Source: Microcaldota archaeon
GTDB taxonomy: Archaea > Micrarchaeota > Micrarchaeia > Micrarchaeales > CABMGC01
Direction: 5' to 3'
Length of the DNA: 42,845 nt
Assembly: GCA_021845465.1 (NCBI GenBank)
Contig: JAKBRL010000005.1
Span: 1 to 42,845, forward strand
This document shows, piece by piece, positions 18,001 to 25,277 of this stretch. Under the pieces are notes generated by a model. It saw nothing but the letters and a program-made list of their open reading frames with translations, did not search any database and had not been told where the DNA came from. The number at the start of each line of letters is the position of its first letter. Positions within the stretch are counted from its first letter, which is position 1. A program made the position numbers and the translations under genes.

Positions 18001-21000
18001 TTCTGGAGAATATGTAAGAACATTAAGCGATAAGATTCCCGGATTTTCAACGCTTAGAGGCTGTACTATAGAGTATGCGCATGTGGAGAGAAGCACTGCC
18101 TCTGCCTGAAGAGGGTTTGAAATTGCTGAAGGGCTTGGCAGAGGGATACACGGACTGTTCGTATGCACTGTTGTGCTTATGCTGATTATTGTATCCAGAG
18201 TGCTTCCAATGGCAATGCAGGCATCTCCTGCTACATTCATGCCCTGATTGGCCTCAAAATACATATCATTTGTAGGATCTGGAGACGGAGCTGTCGGGCA
18301 TGTGAGAAACCATGGGGCATTCTGCTGGTTGTATACCGCCACCTGGGTTGCTGGGGAAAACTGGTATGGAGAGCTTACAGATATCGTCTGTTTTTGTGGT
18401 ATCAGATTTATGTTTGTGGATATCGATTGGCCTGGAGATACACCTTGCGCTGCAGGTTGGGCTGGTTGTGAACCGGATGCAGGGGAAGCTGCTGAGCCTG
18501 ACTGTTGGTATACCTGATTGCCGAGAGTGGCGTTCGATGTTATGGTAATGGCATGTGTTCCTAGAGCTTGATCGCCTATTGTGCTGGAAGAAGACGAGGA
18601 GGATGATGAAGAAGGTGAGCTTTGCGATGCGGCTGGCTGTCCGGGATTTATCACCAGGGATGATCCTATTGATTGGTTAGTGTTGAAAGGTGTGCTGACT
18701 GAACCGACTCCGGTGACAGTGACCACTGAAGATCCGAAGTTTGATAGAACGAAGTATGCATTCAGGGCTGCGCTGGCATATCCTACCGTGCTTCCTATTG
18801 CGCCGATCATGCCCGAAGGTACGCCTGAAGCTGCCATTGCCTTTCCAAGATCTATATTTAATCCTGAAGTTAGCATCGCTCCGCCTATGCCTACATTCCC
18901 GCCAAGTGTTCCTGAGACTATTCCTCCTGCGCCGAAAGTTGTGCTTGTGCCGTAGCCTGTAAGTATGTTCCCAAGACTTAGGCCCGGAATGCTGCCTAAG
19001 TTGAGCCCGGGTATATTGAAATTAGACAAATCTAAGCCAGGTATTCCGGGAATAAGACCATTAAGCCCGGGAAGAACACCCTGAAGGTTTGGCAGCGGCC
19101 CGAATAGATTTTGTATGCCTTCACAGGCAACAGCCACCAGGCATCCTCCGCCTCCTAGGGAGCCTATTCCTGGGATTCCGAAGCCGTTTCCGAAGCCCAA
19201 GCCGCTTATGTACTGGTTTATATCTGGAAGTTGAGTGTTTAGAAGTCCTCCAAGTCCGGGGATTCCTGGGAGAAGGCCTGAAAGGCCTCCCAGGCCGCCA
19301 ACTGTACTTTGAGGAAGTATGAAATTTACGCTCGAGAGTGCTGAAACCGGAAGAATACCTCCCAGAAGAGTGCCGTAGCCAGTGGTAAGGCCTACGGCTG
19401 CGTTTGTTCCGCCGTTAAGGCCCGAGGCAGCGGTTATTCCTACAGGGAGATTTCCAAGATTAAGGGCAAATGCGGCAGTGGTGGGCTGATTGAGGACACC
19501 GGACTGCATCGCCGAGAGAGCCTCCAGAGCAGTGCCATAACCGCCGTTTGCCATCAGGCCCACAGCATAAGGATCTCCGGACATAAGACCCATTGCTCCG
19601 TATGCCATAGGACCGCCGTAATATCCGCCAAGGGCGCCGAGACTTGTTCCTACAGTGCCTCCTGAGCCGTACATATTCATAAGTTCTCCGGATCCCATAA
19701 GGCCAGTAGAGCCCGAGTATGCTCCGGCATATGTAAGCCCGTTGCCCAGGGTGGTGCCTCCCTGGAGAAGTGAGAGTGCGCCTCCTGCGGCTTCAAGAGA
19801 TGTGGATCCGGTAAGTGCTCCTGCGATAAACAGTGGATTTGATCCTGTCTGAAAACCTCCCTGGAGAAGCGACAAGGCAGAGGCTGCCTGCATGAGATGG
19901 GAAGATCCGGAAAGCATTGCCATTGCCATTGTGAGAGTGCCTATGTTTCCTCCGCCCTGGAGCGCAGCAAGAGCATAGCTTGCGGGAATTGCGTAGTTGC
20001 TATAGCCAAGCATCGAAGCTGCTGATAGAGCGAAATATCCGGCATTCACATTTTGATAATACTCTCCGCCAAGCATTGCTGCGTCCATCAGAGCAGGAGA
20101 GCCTGTAGATGCGCCGACGCCTGCGAGCAGTCCTGGAATGCCGCCTATTGAGTATCCGCCCATAAGGGAGCCAGCAGCGACAAGACCCATGTTGCCTGTT
20201 GCCGCGCCGGCGGCCTCCATCAGATATCCATAATTTGTGCCTGGAATTCCGGCCTGCAGCTGGTAGAGCGCGCTTGTACCTAGTGCTGCTGCAGCCGGGT
20301 TTCCTGAATATGACGCAGCTAGCGAAGTTCCTATACCTAGAAGTTGGCCGGAATTGAGGCCTGCGCCAAGTTCGGATCCTACAACATACGATACTGATGA
20401 AGATATTGCACCTGGAACAGCGACAGGCAGGGCCATCTGCAAGGCGGACATAGCGCTGTATGGAGTGAGCCCCTGAGTTGCCGCTCCAACCGCGAGGCCT
20501 ATGCCTGCTGAGGAGCTTCCAGCAATAGACGGCATCTGGTCAAGAAGTATGTAGCTTAACTGGCCTGCATTCATGTACTCTGGATTGGTTGCGGTTACCA
20601 TGTAGGATCCGTTTGCAATCTGCGTGTATGGCAGGCCGGTAGGAGGTACTCCCAGTACGGAGCCAAACTGATAAGGATTTACATTGTAGCCTCCAGGATA
20701 ACCTCCTCCGAGATATGAAGGTATAGATGTCTCAAGAGACGAGCCCATGTTTGATGCGAAGTCTTCGGAGGCATAAGCTGCTATGCCGCTTCCGAGGTTT
20801 TGTGAAACCTGTGAAGAGAGGCTGCTGCTGAGCTGTGCCGTAAGCTGTGATGAGAGGTCAGAGGCAAGCTGTGTTGAGAGCGACTGGGATATGTTCTGAA
20901 TGAGATTTTTGCTGAGCTTTGTTGTGGTGCTGTTTGAGATTGCCGATGTGCTTGCTGAATAGATGGATTGGTTGAGCTGGTTCTCCAGGCTCTGGTTTAT

Positions 21001-21837
21001 TAGCAGGGATATGTTGCTCTGAAGTCCTGCTGTTGCAAGGGCAGTCGGTATGCTGTTCTTCAGTGAAGTTGCCAGATCTGCACCTATCGCGGTTGAGAGT
21101 GTCTTTGAGAGGATCGGCTGCATTGTCTTGGATAGATTGCTGTTTATGCTTGAGGCTATATAAGAGGATATTTGGCTTGGGGAAGGCCCTGATGTTCCAG
21201 GAAGAGTGTTATCTCTCGTATAGTTGATAGTTCCTGCAGCTACTATCGGTATTACCTCGGATAATGATTGCGATAGGCTTTGCGAGAGTGTGGGAGGCAG
21301 GTTGTTGTATAGCGATGAGCTTAGCGAGGCTCCAAGTGAGACTGCTATTGCCTTTGGAAGAACAGATGCCATGCTTGCTGGAAGTGTGTAAGAGAGGCTT
21401 TGCGAGAGAGTGGAAGATAATGGGTTTACATATGATTTTGCTATGTTTATCGCAGTCTGGTTTGTGCTCTGGTTTACAGCGGCAGGTAAGGCAGAATTCA
21501 GCGAGTTTGAGAATACGCTGTAAAGTACAGTCTGGTTGAGCGACTGGTTTAGTGCGTTATAAATAGCATATGAAACTGAAGCCGGAAGCGTTACGTTGAA
21601 GGATATTGCATTTATAGGTATTGGCATATTTGTCGAGTATTCTGTCAGTGTGCCATTGACCGGATTTGTAGCAGGAACAGTGATATTGACATTTAGAACG
21701 GTAGGAGGTATGTTTATGGTTATGTTCTGTGCTGTGAAGGAGGGAGTTGTTGCGCTTAAGAGAGAAAGCATTGACAGAACAGTAATTATAGAGATTAGAA
21801 AAGGAATCTTGTTTTTTAGGTAAATGTTTTGACGCAT
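12013..21837 (-). CDS. Giant membrane-anchored surface protein with lysozyme-like (SLT) domain
   Basis: A 3274-residue protein, probably the largest of the cell surface. An N-terminal signal helix (about residues 10-29) and a C-terminal helix (about 3230-3250) with a very basic tail predict a secreted body anchored in the membrane. Approximate order: Asn/Ser/Leu/Gln-rich helical repeats (60-400); Gly/Ala-rich repeats with the motif A-L-x-x-L-Q-G-G (440-1000); Ser linker (about 1080); unknown region; Pro/Thr/Ser linker (1580-1635); transglycosylase/lysozyme-like domain (about 1640-1800) with Glu1687 in A-E-S-S, then G-I-M-Q-I-N and G-G-T-N-F-N-P-W; Ig-like segment (about 1960-2065); propeller-like segment (about 2085-2320); Cys-containing C-terminal part. 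Many N-glycosylation sequons occur. ATG 21837 is preferred to TTG 21846. It lies next to the secretion-like cluster. Confidence 0.9.
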   Translation of the reverse strand: MRQNIYLKNKIPFLISIITVLSMLSLLSATTPSFTAQNITINIPPTVLNVNITVPATNPVNGTLTEYSTNMPIPINAISFNVTLPASVSYAIYNALNQSLNQTVLYSVFSNSLNSALPAAVNQSTNQTAINIAKSYVNPLSSTLSQSLSYTLPASMASVLPKAIAVSLGASLSSSLYNNLPPTLSQSLSQSLSEVIPIVAAGTINYTRDNTLPGTSGPSPSQISSYIASSINSNLSKTMQPILSKTLSTAIGADLATSLKNSIPTALATAGLQSNISLLINQSLENQLNQSIYSASTSAISNSTTTKLSKNLIQNISQSLSTQLASDLSSQLTAQLSSSLSSQVSQNLGSGIAAYASEDFASNMGSSLETSIPSYLGGGYPGGYNVNPYQFGSVLGVPPTGLPYTQIANGSYMVTATNPEYMNAGQLSYILLDQMPSIAGSSSAGIGLAVGAATQGLTPYSAMSALQMALPVAVPGAISSSVSYVVGSELGAGLNSGQLLGIGTSLAASYSGNPAAAALGTSALYQLQAGIPGTNYGYLMEAAGAATGNMGLVAAGSLMGGYSIGGIPGLLAGVGASTGSPALMDAAMLGGEYYQNVNAGYFALSAASMLGYSNYAIPASYALAALQGGGNIGTLTMAMAMLSGSSHLMQAASALSLLQGGFQTGSNPLFIAGALTGSTSLEAAGGALSLLQGGTTLGNGLTYAGAYSGSTGLMGSGELMNMYGSGGTVGTSLGALGGYYGGPMAYGAMGLMSGDPYAVGLMANGGYGTALEALSAMQSGVLNQPTTAAFALNLGNLPVGITAASGLNGGTNAAVGLTTGYGTLLGGILPVSALSSVNFILPQSTVGGLGGLSGLLPGIPGLGGLLNTQLPDINQYISGLGFGNGFGIPGIGSLGGGGCLVAVACEGIQNLFGPLPNLQGVLPGLNGLIPGIPGLDLSNFNIPGLNLGSIPGLSLGNILTGYGTSTTFGAGGIVSGTLGGNVGIGGAMLTSGLNIDLGKAMAASGVPSGMIGAIGSTVGYASAALNAYFVLSNFGSSVVTVTGVGSVSTPFNTNQSIGSSLVINPGQPAASQSSPSSSSSSSSSSTIGDQALGTHAITITSNATLGNQVYQQSGSAASPASGSQPAQPAAQGVSPGQSISTNINLIPQKQTISVSSPYQFSPATQVAVYNQQNAPWFLTCPTAPSPDPTNDMYFEANQGMNVAGDACIAIGSTLDTIISISTTVHTNSPCIPLPSPSAISNPLQAEAVLLSTCAYSIVQPLSVENPGILSLNVLTYSPEVDGMLSNGYSTDSYIFQQVPSMAQNAVWTWNVEYANFQHAAAQNSDAARGLLLTTGFCTWSYNYRESTSLTSMSNNYIPFNELISLNGQPAASMQNTQVPGAIQPSISGVIGAQGVGSIIGPTSSVGGITGCIADGGASINGQCPSVGAGGAGDLPYTGKNTLPNNTNQRRTLYQPISGAPSPSSVPGSPSSTGLYYLAPTIGTFGEATIDTNVLPLLYFNYSIALTPGVPGEIQGLTRESESIFNPWTYYTPNYSIDQFPINLPGIFIFQNQNNVLSYLPQSGSGINLTATPNPVMYYTFTSSGGVSTPPPAAGTISPTTGTPTQLPSQTLTPSSTNPSSSSTTPSVIPTIPTQNTNPVALGSCPTDTIVLSRQQADACAQQAGFENTGTTVTTIGLDTVVAISEAESSLNSHNMHNNGKVCIKGANAGQESLDVGIMQINNCAHPNMVSCTGTTFSSCTGSATTVVGSFQDAYVLSAGGTNFNPWCTYGPSACGGYGNSAYCQYLPTGDPCESGGYGAGLIATSGIISTPPYLSQMSAYGITSPISMTSPGNGYVYVLFQNPSQNNAYEIAIIKDFPRGYYNATNVPLPPLGTSDAICSSESTCQSTWSQTWSNYWYNVMNVQAYQSYIVNIIPITSLFNAATSGTTTSTTGTITTGPGTTTTLPTTSQQASSGIISGAPFNGRNESYNLTFQAAQPSASTGQVLITIQDSAVNYPQTTTINAYCTPSTDPCQIQSPLGTTLASGTGEATYSTPSGLPVGSYIYYVKDDATGNTNSASLTVEPQVYGLCSPTGLQPSLTQPTDPYAIPLGSTQEYLNPACNFVPYNISTDANGDIFLTGVATTNGNNPYIVKVANVLINGKICPPTASAICDQFSVGKVPSSISLPTFTEIASSPSGENVYLASPNYGGVLVFSGTNLGYLYTIPLTFGQIYPGANAGVAGSASQQISSGSSQISSSTIIPGYTAVLDIAYWLNNGGLFNYPIPMPNLQSGLSVQSADLDQPGNHHPLAIANINGYLYVLDNWRGQLASGTNFNILMLRAINSTGANVPVDPSKFNDIFAQNTCSNANLDTNVCYTGGTDVPPPSSCSAGCVPEPDINSPCGTTSSVSVGEGYVTPIPSGYNYKCVNNAYSLSTNYYSLTASLSPKETYPPYGWIISATVGSLSFCGAPTCVQTESTILPSSTYAVGPELSSYGCTPVSAAQSTLGSIISWGSQFFTGCGTKISMSVDANGTVSILMPQNTGNNVNQNEPSEFQYPELLISKFNLENYTKIREGTPPFICYTAAGGGTCNAYPNMANLLPPIYTTGDPFFYEENQGSQQILAYANQYYSQFTGGGGTPQNLFLTNGGSTASGAATSATTTTQEECSKQLQNFQSPTLCATSQSGILGGASLTAGTQAQNLGQPYQTSAPSFTQLPGNNIPSSVTLSSRVSGEALIGYKYTYTLTQTFYNFALSPASGCYSTAFGCSVCSAAGSVLSHMPPNIQSQTVYSYAPTPEASSAYLTANVEGGDTYLQYGNGGPYYVQNLSDYGLFLSHHILLNTTGDRLFSSSYVATESPGGIIYLLNAMQQLQFLVQTFTRASQSYQTITSAPVNSGSFPNSGPAYSSVTTLPISPYTSNYIFIPEYSQQPYSGTVSLFDWYKEEIFSDPTMLYAPQLNGYQRILLAFLDRFNNTIFAPIDADVANITTISLNASANVDFQNPNQTTLTITGIAGENSYNGFGAINQSFNPLSGGSIYIYMGQDMNYVTANGNIMNPQQAQLCAFGSSTSPYMPAGTPYPSQCNLADPMWRGLQAGASTVTYYAPSSCGPPPQSLLYTTQDTCNIYGAFGLPATCPSQPSGQAFCIPNAVTGNGICNSQYGLVGVTSTASNGFFTYSTNACGIGQVNIQAVYYGDSVQPITAIQEPLVGSVNSIIGALPTAPVSFNAISYFWAPNESATIASIGLFELGVGNISAIGIVITVFVVLAIILYRKEHHKKRQRKHLDTKKPSSHKRNR
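18837..20517 (-). repeat. Degenerate Gly/Ala-rich tandem repeats in the giant protein gene
   Basis: The encoded protein repeats a pattern of roughly 35-40 residues. Small hydrophobic helices (A-A-S-A-L-S-L-L-Q-G-G, A-G-G-A-L-S-L-L-Q-G-G, S-Y-A-L-A-A-L-Q-G-G) alternate with G-A-x-T-G-S-x-x-L-x-x-A-G segments. Copies have diverged at the DNA level, so this is an old protein repeat rather than a recent tandem duplication. Confidence 0.65.
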
Positions 21838-21911
21838 GTGCTCCAATCCACAACGAGATTACGATATCAAGCTATTTATTATTATCCGTGAGAGACTAAC
21901 GGCGCGTTTGC
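21838..21911. promoter_or_regulatory. Shared divergent promoter region
   Basis: Only 74 bases separate the ATG of the giant protein gene from that of the beta-propeller gene. The AT-rich core GCTATTTATTATTATC (about 21868-21883) is near-symmetric and stands about 35 bases from both starts, so it may serve both directions. Shared control of the two surface proteins is inferred. Confidence 0.45.
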
Positions 21912-23261
21912 ATGGAAGACATGAAGAATGTGAATATCACAAAATTATATAAATTACATCTTCCTTTTAGATTCGGTGTACCTGTGCATATAGAAAGACG
22001 ACATCTGCTTTTTGCTATAATTATAATCTCAGCTTTGCAGCTTGTAAACGCATACAGTCCTTCGTTTATTCAGCTCCCGGTAGGCAGCCTTCCTCGCGGG
22101 ATTGTGATAAACCCTTCGACAAATGTTGGATATGTGGCAGATTATGGAAACGGAAATGTCACTTTCATAAATCTGGGAAGCAGGAGCATAATAAATGAAG
22201 TTAACGCTGGAAGTGGAATCGAAGGCATAGCATTAAGCCCTGACAATGCTTACGTCTATGTTACTGATTATAACGGATCTTCTATAAGCGCTATAAATAC
22301 CAATACGTATGCGGTTACAAAAATACCGATAACAAATAGTACGCCATATGGAATTGCCATAACACCGGATGGAGCGTATGCATATGTTACCTCTCCTGGA
22401 ATACCGGTTAATGGAATACAGCCTAACAGCACAGTATATGTAGTAAGCCTTCAGACTGACAAACCGGTAGCTCAAATTAAAGTAGGCAGGGGCGCACAGG
22501 GAATTGCAATCTCTCCAAACGGCAGATTTGCATATGTAGCAAATTATGATGACTCGTCCGTCAGCATAATAAACACCACTACAAACAAGGTAATATCAAT
22601 AATCACTGTAGGATACGGAGTGGACAACATCGCCATATCACCTAATGGAAATTATGTCTATACCAGCAATTATAACCTGCCCCTTGAGCTCTATCTTGGA
22701 AGGCAGTTTAACGGAAGCTCAAGCATAATAGACGGCACAACAAATAAGTTTGTCAAGACAGTCATTGCAGGCGAGGGACCTGATGCGGTAGCCGTTTCCC
22801 CGACAGGAGCATATGCATATGTAACAAATGCGGGGGACGGAACAATCAGCATAATAAACACCACTACGAACAATGTAACAGGAACGATAGTCGCAGGAGG
22901 ATTTGCAAAGAGCTTCTTTGACGGAATAGCCATATCATCAAATGGAAACTACGCGTATCTTGCGAACCCTTATAACAATACTTTGGAGATAATTGACCTC
23001 AGGCTTGTGACAGTGCAGCCGCCTAAGTTTTCAGTTATACCTGTAGTTTCAACATCACAATCGGTGAGTTCTACGCCTAGTGTGCCTTCGCAGAGTTCCG
23101 GCAGTGGAAAGAGCAGTTCAGGCACAACGTCAACTACACCCGCAGTAAGCCAGCAGGCAAATAACTCCCCTAATTACACAATAATTTATGCAATGATGGG
23201 CGTGATAATAATACTGCTAGCTTTGGTCATCGCACTGCTTGTGAGAAAATCCGGAAAGTAG
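21912..23261 (+). CDS. YVTN-type beta-propeller surface protein
   Basis: A 449-residue protein with an N-terminal hydrophobic helix (about 31-50, ending V-N-A, signal-like), about seven propeller repeats of about 40 residues (50-370) and a Ser/Thr/Gln-rich stalk (375-415). A C-terminal membrane helix (421-444) and the tail R-K-S-G-K close it. Repeats carry A-Y-V-T-N, S-I-I-N-T-T-T-N-K-V and I-A-I-S-P-N-G elements typical of the YVTN family found in archaeal surface-layer proteins. Topology is therefore an extracellular propeller on a stalk anchored in the membrane; such domains usually bind proteins or sugars. Transcribed divergently from the giant protein and convergent with the membrane-protein cluster. 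Confidence 0.85.
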   Translation: MEDMKNVNITKLYKLHLPFRFGVPVHIERRHLLFAIIIISALQLVNAYSPSFIQLPVGSLPRGIVINPSTNVGYVADYGNGNVTFINLGSRSIINEVNAGSGIEGIALSPDNAYVYVTDYNGSSISAINTNTYAVTKIPITNSTPYGIAITPDGAYAYVTSPGIPVNGIQPNSTVYVVSLQTDKPVAQIKVGRGAQGIAISPNGRFAYVANYDDSSVSIINTTTNKVISIITVGYGVDNIAISPNGNYVYTSNYNLPLELYLGRQFNGSSSIIDGTTNKFVKTVIAGEGPDAVAVSPTGAYAYVTNAGDGTISIINTTTNNVTGTIVAGGFAKSFFDGIAISSNGNYAYLANPYNNTLEIIDLRLVTVQPPKFSVIPVVSTSQSVSSTPSVPSQSSGSGKSSSGTTSTTPAVSQQANNSPNYTIIYAMMGVIIILLALVIALLVRKSGK

Positions 23262-23387
23262 ACAATTTTGCCAGCCGAATCCGGGTGTTGATTGATTGTT
23301 GCTTCTCGTTTATTGCTGAGGAAAGAATTAGGCAGCTGCATGGATGATGAAGCGGCTTCTGCTATTGCGTTTGATTGCTTGTTGTGG

Positions 23388-24215
23388 TTAATTCTGAACC
23401 TGGAATAGTTTTGTCATCTCCTCAAGATTTGTTATTCTGTAGTTCATTCCATATAGATGGTGGACCTCCCTGCCTACCACACGGATTATGCTTAGATCAA
23501 AGGAGTTGAATACTGTTTGGAGATGTGCAAGCTGGTTGCTAAGCACGTCCATTGCTTCTTTCTGGCTTACTCCGACTGCGGTGGATTCTATGTACATTAT
23601 ACTGTATGTTGGCAGCTCTCCGTCTGAGATTCTGTCTATTCTTGTCTGGATAATGTTTATCTGGCGTTCTATCTCCTTTATTGTAAGGGCATTTGGCGTT
23701 GTATTCTGCTCTTCCCTTGAAAGCTGGAATTCCAGATATCCTCTTTTGCCTTCTAGTGCCTCCCTATATTTCTGTACATCCTCTGCTACAGATATAAGGT
23801 TGAACTTGAAGGTAAAATTTGTATTCATTAATATCCTTTCCCATTTTTCCGGTCCTGATGAGAGATTTTCTTCTTCTCCTGGAACAATGTTCTCAGCTGA
23901 GAACACATATTTGTAGATATTGCCGGTTAGATAGCCTGTTGCGTAATAAAGCCCGTTTGCATTTTTGATAACACAATTTTGGGTTTCCGGCACCATATGT
24001 GTCTTGGATAGCTGTATCTGTACATTCATACGCTTGGTTATGAATGGAAATACCAAAAAGTCGGCGAAGTTCATGGCCATTATAAAAAATAACACTATTA
24101 TGCCTATTGCAAATACTATGGGAGAGAGGATACCATAGTTTGACGCGTTGGATAGAACAAGCACTATGACTGCAATCGATGTTCCCATGTATAATATAGT
24201 TTCCATCTCGACCAT
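23388..24215 (-). CDS. Two-helix protein with VirB4-N-like domain
   Basis: A 275-residue protein: two N-terminal membrane helices (about 6-25 and 28-50), then a cytoplasmic alpha/beta domain. The C-terminal part, A-M-D-V-L-S-N-Q-L-A-H-L-Q followed by F-D-L-S-I-I-R-V-V, resembles the segment of VirB4/TraC N-terminal domains where a long helix precedes a strand and the residues before the ATPase domain. No Walker motifs are present. The layout resembles PrgI/VirB3-type proteins fused to the non-catalytic start of VirB4. It is the last gene of the cluster and shares one base (TAATG) with the gene before it; that neighbour is its probable paralogue. Family placement is inference. Confidence 0.65.
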   Translation of the reverse strand: MVEMETILYMGTSIAVIVLVLSNASNYGILSPIVFAIGIIVLFFIMAMNFADFLVFPFITKRMNVQIQLSKTHMVPETQNCVIKNANGLYYATGYLTGNIYKYVFSAENIVPGEEENLSSGPEKWERILMNTNFTFKFNLISVAEDVQKYREALEGKRGYLEFQLSREEQNTTPNALTIKEIERQINIIQTRIDRISDGELPTYSIMYIESTAVGVSQKEAMDVLSNQLAHLQTVFNSFDLSIIRVVGREVHHLYGMNYRITNLEEMTKLFQVQN

Positions 24216-25048
24216 TAAGAACCACCAATTGTCTTCTGATGCATTCTCTCGCTTATAGTCTCGGTAGGTATCATGAAGTCCGGCTCCACGAACGAGAGAA
24301 TTTCCTTACCTGTCACTACTGAAGCGGTTACGCCGAGAGTGGCGCTTATGCCTCCTGCAAGGTCCTCGGCCTGTGAATAGGCAATGTTTGCCGCTTCTTC
24401 TTCTGTGCCGCCTATTGCGCTTACCATTGCATAAAGTACAAGAGACTGTGATCTTGAACTGCTGACATTGTCAAGGAGGTTTCTCCACATTGTTATCTCC
24501 CCTCTTATGCGCTCCTGCTCTCCGGATTTTGAAGAGCCCGGATCTTTTGAAGCCTGTATGTTCCTGTATCGCTCTTCTGATCTGTTGAGTATATCCCGAA
24601 GTTTGTTTATGTACTCATCCTTGTTTATCATGTATAGCTGTGCTGAAAGCTTTATAGGATTCTTGCTTAGAGTAAGTATCCTCCCGAACATTTTAGATAT
24701 CTCAGTCTTCTCCTCGTCATTCATTTCTGTGGAGGAACGATACATCGGTATTTTTACAAATGCGCTTCCGTATATCTTTCCGTTTTCCCTCCTGACCATT
24801 GCGTTTTCAGATGGGGCAATTGTCGAAGCCTCGCCATCTCCGAGGATAAGTGTTCTGTCTTTTCTCTTCTTTACAGCATCTAGGAGATATAGATAATCTT
24901 TGGTGAGGAATGCTGCAAGCGAAACGAAAATGGCTATTATAGCAAGCAGCGTGTCTAATACAGATATATGTATTACCTGCGAGATTACTGCGAATACTAT
25001 AGCCATGGCAGTAAGCATACCGAAGAGCATGAATCGCGTGTTAGGCAT
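24215..25048 (-). CDS. Two-helix protein with VirB4-N-like domain (paralogue)
   Basis: A 277-residue protein: two N-terminal membrane helices (about 7-26 and 29-48), a basic linker, then a cytoplasmic domain. The end contains A-N-I-A-Y-S-Q-A-E-D-L-A-G-G-I and V-V-T-G-K-E-I-L-S-F-V-E-P-D-F. This closely follows the pattern of the VirB4 N-terminal domain (helix with A-x-x-L-x-x-x-L-x-x-L-G, then L-x-G-x-E-L-L-x-x-L). The ATPase domain is missing; length and topology match PrgI plus VirB4-N. ATG 25048 is preferred to TTG 25057 and overlaps the preceding small gene by eight bases. It could act as an adaptor between a membrane channel and a separate ATPase encoded elsewhere. Confidence 0.7.
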   Translation of the reverse strand: MPNTRFMLFGMLTAMAIVFAVISQVIHISVLDTLLAIIAIFVSLAAFLTKDYLYLLDAVKKRKDRTLILGDGEASTIAPSENAMVRRENGKIYGSAFVKIPMYRSSTEMNDEEKTEISKMFGRILTLSKNPIKLSAQLYMINKDEYINKLRDILNRSEERYRNIQASKDPGSSKSGEQERIRGEITMWRNLLDNVSSSRSQSLVLYAMVSAIGGTEEEAANIAYSQAEDLAGGISATLGVTASVVTGKEILSFVEPDFMIPTETISERMHQKTIGGS

Positions 25049-25277
25049 TGGACTCAACCTTGTGATGAAGCTCTGTTTCTAGTGTTTCTCTGACAGTTTT
25101 GGTGTTATAAAAGAATACTGTCTTTTTGGTTAATTCAGAATACATGTTATCGTTATGGTAATTCATCTTTATATGCCTTTTTTGTCTGACGGTTATCCTA
25201 ATAGTTGGTTCCGGATGTGAAAAAATAAACTCCGTATTTACAGCTTGGGTGCTAAATCCGTGGTTGTAATCGTTCAT
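25041..25277 (-). CDS. Small soluble protein of the membrane cluster
   Basis: A 78-residue protein without membrane helices, rich in His, Asn, Lys and Thr; no family is recognised. The case for a real gene is its context: its ATG overlaps the stop of the preceding gene by four bases (ATGA), its stop overlaps the next start by eight bases, and codons agree with the cluster. It may be a small cytoplasmic partner of the membrane proteins; function unknown. Confidence 0.6.
   Translation of the reverse strand: MNDYNHGFSTQAVNTEFIFSHPEPTIRITVRQKRHIKMNYHNDNMYSELTKKTVFFYNTKTVRETLETELHHKVESNA

Noticed and set aside
12013..21837. Possible CRISPR-like periodicity in the repeat part of the giant gene
   Set aside because: Repeats are protein-level and degenerate, continuous with a single long frame; no identical direct repeats with unique spacers.
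23345..23397. ATGATGA followed about 45 bases later by CTGA, resembling boxes C and D of a guide RNA
   Set aside because: No good D'/C' pair or terminal stem, and box D lies in the end of a coding gene; chance match likely.
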